From: Gigaspora rosea
Lineage: Eukaryota > Glomeromycota > Glomeromycetes > Diversisporales > Gigasporaceae
Assembly: GCA_003550325.1 (NCBI GenBank)
Contig: QKWP01000045.1
Coordinates: forward strand, 230,828 to 294,827
Reading direction: 5' to 3'
DNA: 64,000 nt
The translations under genes and the position numbers were made by a program. Of this stretch, positions 58,511 through 64,000 are shown piece after piece. Position 1 is the stretch's first letter. Each line of letters starts with the position of its first letter. A model generated the notes under the pieces. The model did not search any database, was not told where the DNA came from, and saw only the letters and a program-made list of their open reading frames with translations.

Positions 58511-59188
58511 ATCATTACCCTTTTAGTATAAATTATTTACATCGAAACTACACAAATATAGAAATTATTTACAATTTCAAAAATTAAATTTTTAATTTAT
58601 TACAATACAAAAGAGGTCTAATATCTGAGAGGATCTTGTATATGGTATATTGAGTTTGTGCTGTACTAAGTTTTTTTTTACTAAAAAAATTATGCAGTCA
58701 TTGTAATAGATCATTAATTTGTGATATGAAAACCAATTACTGTATTTTTGCATAATAACATGCAGGGGTGTATTACTGGTATAATTTCAAAATTTAGTCA
58801 AAATTAAGCTTAATTCAGGCTATTATTCAAGATAATGCCATGAGTGAATATGCTGTATATCAGATATAATAAATCATGAGACAAAAGCATTAATGAATTT
58901 TTCTTTTGACCATTATTTAAAAAAAAATTATTTACTATTAAAAAAAAGCTATGCCACCAGGTTATTAATCACTATTCCATGATATAAAAACCAGAAATAT
59001 AATTTGTGTGGCCTAAATTAATATTATTCATGAGCTAATAAAAATTCAGTTATAGAATTTATTCACTATTATAAATAAGATGAGTTAACTAGTATTAAAA
59101 TTATCAATTATAAGCATGTTGGTGCAAACACAATTTTGTTACAGAACTTATTCACTCACTATTCAGGTGAATATAATATGCAATTAAA

Positions 59189-61054
59189 TAGTGGTTTACC
59201 CGGGTGACTGCCACCTGGGTCACCTGTGGATGGCGGGTGACCCGGTCGAGTATCTAGCAACCCAGTTAGAAACAGTTGGGTCAACTCATAGGTCAACCCA
59301 TGATCAACTCGCGGGTCAACCCGTGGGTCAACTCGCGGGTCAACCTGTGGGTCAACCTGTGGGTCAACCTGCGAAAGTTAAAAAAGTTTAATATTTAAAG
59401 TCCATGATAAATACTTCTAGATGTCTTTACAACATAAATAAAATATATCTTTATTAATTTAGATAATTTGTTAACTTATTGTATGGGTCTTATGTGACAC
59501 TTGTGCTTTTTTTATTTACCTATTGGCACGGGATTGTTATGTCAGACACCATGCAATAAGATAGTCATTATATGGGTATGTTTAATAACCTGTTACATAC
59601 ATGGGTTCATATTAGTGATACGGGTCGACCCCAGCCCAACGGCCGGATCGATGGGCGGGTCGACCCTCGGCCCGCACCTTTGTGGGCCGGGCCGGTTGGT
59701 AAGAGAAGTGTTAGAATCGATTATCTTCTAAAGTATATTTCAAGCCAGGAATTAAATAAAAATCGGCTAGTCATTTTATAATAATATAAGAGAATTGGCT
59801 TATTTAGGTGATAAACTGCAAATAGCGAATATAATCTAAGTATAAGAATGTTCGGAGACATAGACAATCAATCAACATGAAATGCTAATTTTTTTCAAGG
59901 ACAAAAAGAATAAAAATTAAATCATTTAATATAATTAGAATTTCGATAAAAAACTACCTGATGGCTTTTTACACGTTTAATATAGATAAATATTGACTAA
60001 TTCTGATCAGAAAAAATTACACTAGCAAAAGGTCGGCCTGGTCGACCGGTCCGAGTTTTTTTTTGGATCGGCCTCGGCCCGCGATTTTTCATTGACCCGT
60101 ATCACTAGTTCATATTTAAATCTCGTGCCTTCAGCACAGAATATGAACCCGTGTGTAATTGGGTTATTCACTACAACCCATACAATAACTATTATTAATC
60201 TACTATCAGCATTAACGAAATTGTTACAATTTCTTATACTGTACAATATCTTATATTCAACTATATATCGAATTTAGAACCTAAATATCTTGTACAATCT
60301 CTTATTACACACCACTATTCTATCAAAAAATCTTTTTACGTTGGTATACACGCAAATACATTTTAGTATCTCTTCACATCTAAGTTTTTATACCCAAAAC
60401 ACAAAAGCTTGAAATAATTAGCTATACATACTATTATATATATAATTTTTATATCATTTTTTTGAAACTTTTGCATAATGTATACAACAAAAATCATACA
60501 AATTAATATTGTTTACTCATGTTACCTTTGCTAAATCATCGTTCTAGATGTTTTAACTTCTTTTTTCGCACAACAACGAATGAAATTTTGGTAAGGTAGT
60601 GACTTGAAGTTTCTTACATTTTATAACTTCGGTTGAAAAATCATACTATGAAACTTGGTGGATTAAGATGGATTAAGTGAATATGTTGTAGGGCAGAGTG
60701 AAAGTTTCGAGTTTGCTTAATGAACTTTCCCCCTTTACTATGGAGTTAGGTTGCTCAAGCTTTCTAAAAAAGTACTGTAGCCCACTAATTCACCGCCGAT
60801 TATTAGGGGTCAGTAGTTTTTTTGGATGGTGCCTAAACTAGAACCCAGTAACTTTTGCAATAAAACGTATAAAAAAATTTTTTTATCAATTGGATTATCT
60901 GTGTAACATAGATGGTCCTACCTCGACCCTTTGATCAACCCAGGTCAACTGGGTCACCCATGACCTGGGTTGACCCTTTGATCAACCCGGGTGACCTGCA
61001 GATTGACCCGACGGGTCACCCGGGTTATGATTTTTTGGACGGGTCCAATCACTA
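59189..61054. mobile_element. hAT-C: 1.87-kb non-autonomous hAT element in satellite
   Basis: The left end TAGTGGTTTACCCGGGTGAC and right end (reverse complement) TAGTGATTGGACCCGTCC are flanked by the octamer CAATTAAA at 59181-59188 and 61055-61062. Subterminal arrays of GGGTCAACC / GGTGACCCGG lie at 59200-59375 and 60925-61035. It contains hAT-D (59613-60107). The Gly/Gln/Pro/Val frame at 59191-59391 is a translation of the array, not a gene. Confidence 0.88.
59613..60107. mobile_element. hAT-D: intact 495-bp MITE nested in hAT-C
   Basis: Ends TAGTGATACGGGTC match at both sides; GGTCGACCC(C/T)-type motifs with GGCCGG(A/G)TCGATGGGCGG follow at the left, and CGGCCTCGGCCCGCGA at the right. The octamer GTTCATAT flanks it at 59605-59612 and 60108-60115. 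It is the reference copy for the fragments at 4446, 4929, 5850/11136, 62826 and 63570. Confidence 0.9.
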
Positions 61055-61765
61055 CAATTAAATTTTAGTTTGCATTAGAATGTCATAACTTTTATTGTAA
61101 ATTATTGAAAAATTTTATTACAAACTTACTATTATAATTCCACAATTTGTGGTTAAGATACGTTAGTTTATATTAAATTTGGCATGATTTCTATTGTGAG
61201 TTACTGTATAATTTAACTACAAAATTACTTGCTATTCCATTGGCCATAATATGTGATTAAGATAAGTGAGTTAGTTTGTATTGGAATTGAGCTACTTAAA
61301 AAGAATTTATTACAGTATTTATTCTCTATTCCAGTGACCAAAACCACAATATGTGGTAAACAAAATGATTTGCATAGAAATTATTGTATTTCTATTGCAA
61401 GTTACTATAAAAAAATATATTGCAAGATTTACACAATATTTGGTAGCAGTTAAGTCTGGGATAGCTTGCATTGGAATTGTTGTGTTTCTATTATGATTTA
61501 CTGTGAATTATTCTGTTACAGAACTTACTATTCTGGTGACTACAATATATGATTAGTATGAGTTGGTTTGCATTGAAATAAATGTGATTTCAATCACAAA
61601 AGACTGAAAAATTCTGTTAAGAACTTACAGTTTTGATAACTATAATAAGTTGTTAAGGTGAGTCAGTTTACATTGGAATTATTGTGAACATTGTTTCAGA
61701 ACTTACTCACTATTTCAGTGATTTCTATCATTAGTACTGTAAATATTCTTTTGCAAAACCTATTA

Positions 61766-61936
61766 CAGTAAAACCTCCATAACTGCACCCTCTACAAGTG
61801 CACACCTTCTAAATGCATGCTCAAGTTCTGGCCAAAATATAAACTTGCCCCTATAGATACACTTTCTCTTATTGATCTCTAAATGCATGTTGTTAAAGCT
61901 TAGCCCCAAGAGCGTGCACTTATAGAGGTCTTACTG
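61766..61936. mobile_element. Pogo/Tc1-mariner-type MITE
   Basis: 171 bp. CAGTAAAACCTCCATAACTG at the left and CAGTAAGACCTCTATAAGTG (reverse complement of the right) both continue CAC; three mismatches in 23. TA flanks at 61764-61765 and 61937-61938. CAGTAAAACCTC is a typical pogo/Tigger/Fot1-like terminus. It is different in sequence from the MITE at 3910-4093. Confidence 0.88.
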
Positions 61937-61939
61937 TAT

Positions 61940-62668
61940 TATTCTTTTGACAAACAACATACGGTTCACTAATGCATGTTATTAGTATTATCTATACCTC
62001 AATTAATAATATCAAAGACATGTATAACGCATAATGCACAAAAGTTGAGTTTTAAAATCATAAAGATAACTGAGTTCGATATTATTATGTAGAAGACTGT
62101 GAATATCATATTCAAGACATAACTTTGGACGTCTTGATTTTCACAATATACTGTATATTATCTTACTATAAAGTTTTGCATATATTTAGTAAACCTTTTA
62201 AGAATGCATCATCTAACTATGGAAGCATAGCTATAATCGGGAATAATCTGAGAATTTAACAAAACTAACAAATGTATTTTTAGTATGTACGTACATAATT
62301 TCAAATAAAGTTTACATGGCAATGCATACATCTTATTATGGAATCAAAAGTCGTCGAACTTAAAAATCTTATAAATACAACCCGAATACGATAAAAAATT
62401 TTTGGGGCTATATCAATATCGATATCGATATCGATATCGTTATCGTTATTATTATCTAAACTATCTTGATTTATCTGATATATATGATATCGATATCGAT
62501 AAGATAATATAAAATTATTTGATGAAAATCCTTTCCGTTTTAGCCTAAAAGGAAATGTGGCGGGTCACGAGTAAAAACATAGCCAATGATCAAGACGATC
62601 TACGTCTAATCTTAACATTATTGGAAACGATATACAGCATGCCGATAAAAAAAGATAGGAGTGGGTTA
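61940..62668. other. Gene-free interval with ATATCG microsatellite
   Basis: At 62408-62500 there is (ATATCG)n with CGTTATCGTT variants and an inverted partner ATATGATATCGATATCGATA. The remainder shows no gene or repeat ends. It is the right-hand end of the 7.8-kb interruption. Confidence 0.5.
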
Positions 62669-64000
62669 ACTACAATGTTATTTTGATCACTGTATTGATG
62701 TTATTTTTTAAAATATAATGATAGTATTGGATCCCTGTATAAACCATAATTAATAACTCGATTTAAAAAAAGAATTCAAAAAAAAAAAAAAGAATTCATT
62801 ACTTTTCTATTTTAGTTTTTATAATTAGTGATATGGACTGGTCCCGACCCAACGGCCAGGTCAATTGGCGGATCGACCCTCAGCCTACACCTTTGTGCAG
62901 ATTGATTAAAGAATTGGTAGAGTTGATTCTTTTATAAAGCATACAAGATTAGACAGGCACCATAGTTGCCCCTGCTTTTTCTTTTAATATATGTGGCTGA
63001 GTTTGTGTGTATTTGAATTACCACGATTTCTACCATAATTTATTGCGAAAATTCTCTTACAAAACTTGCTCGCTATTCTAGTGTGTGGTTAGGCCGTTTG
63101 AAGTTAATTTTTTGGTTAACATCACCCCCAGCTGAAGTCTCCCCCACCTCCCCCGAAAACGAACAGCCAATCAAACGCTGGATGACTCTCACCAGTAACC
63201 TGATTTATATCAACCAATGACATTAGCCCATCTTTATTCATTTTTATATGTTCATTTCATATGTTCGTTTCATTTTACCCCCCTCCCCCCTTCCGAGAGT
63301 CCTGGAAAAATGATGTTAACCAAAGAATCAACTTCGAACGGCCTTAAGGTTAAATTGGAATTATCAAAGAATTCTATCATGAGTTACGGTAAACATTTCT
63401 GTTACAAAACTTACTCATTATTTCATCGATTCATAATATGTTACTATGGTTAAGCTGGTTTGCAATAAATTATTGTAAATTTTGTCATGAACTACAGAAT
63501 TTATTATAGTTCTTTTAGTCGGTTTTGATTTATGATTTTTTTGCTATAGTAGCACTGTGAGTCCAAAGTAGTGATATGGTGATATGGACTGGTCCGGCCA
63601 ACGGCCGGGTTGATGGACGGCTCGACCCTCAGCCTGCATCCTTGTGAGAGGGCCGGTCGATTAAAGAAATGTTAGAATTGATTCTCTTATAAAGCATATT
63701 TCAGGTCAAGAAATTGACTTAATGCAAATAGTAGTTTACAACAACGTGGATTTTTGTTAGTTGGCCAATTTAGATGATAAATTGGCAAACAAGGGATGTA
63801 AGGAAAGGAAATGTTCTGGTATGTTCAGATTTAATCAGCATAAAGTACTAACGTGCTATAATTTCTCAAAGACAAAAATGAATAATAACTAAAGAATAGT
63901 GTCACTAAGATTTTGGCTTTCTACACATTCAATATAAGATATGGAGACTAATTTTAATCGTTCTAGTAAAAAGGTCAGCCCGGTCGATCGGCCCGAACTT
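62669..64000. repeat. Duplicated block, copy 2, right part
   Basis: It begins TTAACTACAATGTTATTTTG and matches 4313-5359: truncated hAT-D end (62826), satellite-like monomers (63000-63090 and 63350-63500) and a full-type hAT-D copy from 63570 that is cut by the window edge. It carries a private 252-bp MITE. Confidence 0.8.
63092..63343. mobile_element. PIF/Harbinger-type MITE with empty site in the paralogue
   Basis: The left end GGCCGTTTGAAGTTAATTTT and right end (reverse complement) GGCCGTTCGAAGTTGATTCT continue TTTGGTTAACATCA. TTA flanks both sides (63089-63091 and 63344-63346). The paralogous sequence at about 4697-4725 reads GTATGGTTAAGATTAAG, with a single TTA and no insertion. C-rich runs lie inside. 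A 78-codon frame starting 63217 is not a gene. Confidence 0.9.

Larger units (their letters stand above)
58990..61760 (+). repeat. ~100-bp satellite array interrupted by hAT-C
   Basis: About seven monomers lie at 61060-61760 and one to two before 59189. A consensus piece is AGTTTGCATTGGAATTATTG, then TTACTGTAAATTATTCTGTT, then AGAACTTACTCACTATTCCA. Period marks (CTTACTATT-type) fall near 61126, 61229, 61319, 61423, 61527, 61628 and 61704. Monomers are 15-30% diverged. Outlying copies occur in the duplicated blocks and at 51390-52190. Confidence 0.7.

Noticed and set aside
59191-59391. Pro/Gln/Gly/Val repeat protein
   Set aside because: It is a translation of the GGGTCAACC array in the end of hAT-C.
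63217-63453. 78-codon frame
   Set aside because: It lies across the right half of the Harbinger-type MITE and satellite monomers.

Overview
The window looks like a piece of a large, AT-rich, transposon-dense fungal genome, most likely an arbuscular mycorrhizal fungus (Glomeromycotina: the Rhizophagus/Gigaspora/Diversispora kind). The evidence is the gene set rather than any species marker. There is a Sel1-like-repeat protein beside a tyrosine-kinase-like protein kinase with HCDLHSGN and DLG motifs, a secreted fungal S41-type peptidase, and a non-LTR retrotransposon whose RT contains QDMSKTFD and GIDQGETLPPLLW. Introns are short with GT-AG ends, and scattered TTAGGG/CCCTAA stretches are present. 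Only four loci look like host genes worth calling: an S41 peptidase (12.9-15.3 kb, five exons), a Sel1 protein (36.8-38.6 kb), a kinase (39.3-40.5 kb) and a secreted protein of unknown function (46.2-47.2 kb). Fragments of an AMP-binding ligase, a cysteine-rich family and a Gln-rich protein are decayed.

Layout. 1-1.74 kb: palindromic repeat array plus GAACCT-motif element. 3.2-5.4 kb: block duplicated at 53.9-54.8 and 62.7-64 kb. 5.9-11.2 kb: nested non-autonomous hAT elements, one of which carries a young tandem triplication. 12.9-15.3 kb: peptidase. 15.5-23 kb: MITEs, gene-poor DNA and a 747-bp SINE. 24.1-28.6 kb: broken LINE. 29-34.4 kb: pseudogene fragments, a second SINE and MITEs. 36.8-40.5 kb: Sel1 plus kinase. 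41.4-43.4 kb: another hAT. 46.2-47.2 kb: secreted protein. 48.2-49.2 kb: inverted copy of the opening repeat. 49.2-58.9 kb: repeats and AT-rich DNA. 59-61.8 kb: roughly 100-bp satellite interrupted by a hAT that itself contains a hAT.

The most informative feature is the set of hAT-type elements. Five have perfect 8-bp target-site duplications that can be read directly. Each family carries its own short repeated motif at its ends (GTACGTAC, CGGTCA, GGGTCAACC, GGTCGACCC, GGCGAAAC). None encodes a recognisable transposase here. Paralogous empty sites inside the window independently confirm two MITE insertions (3910-4093 and 63092-63343). No CRISPR, rRNA or stand-alone tRNA gene was seen. Splice sites were read by eye and protein families were assigned from remembered motifs, without any search.
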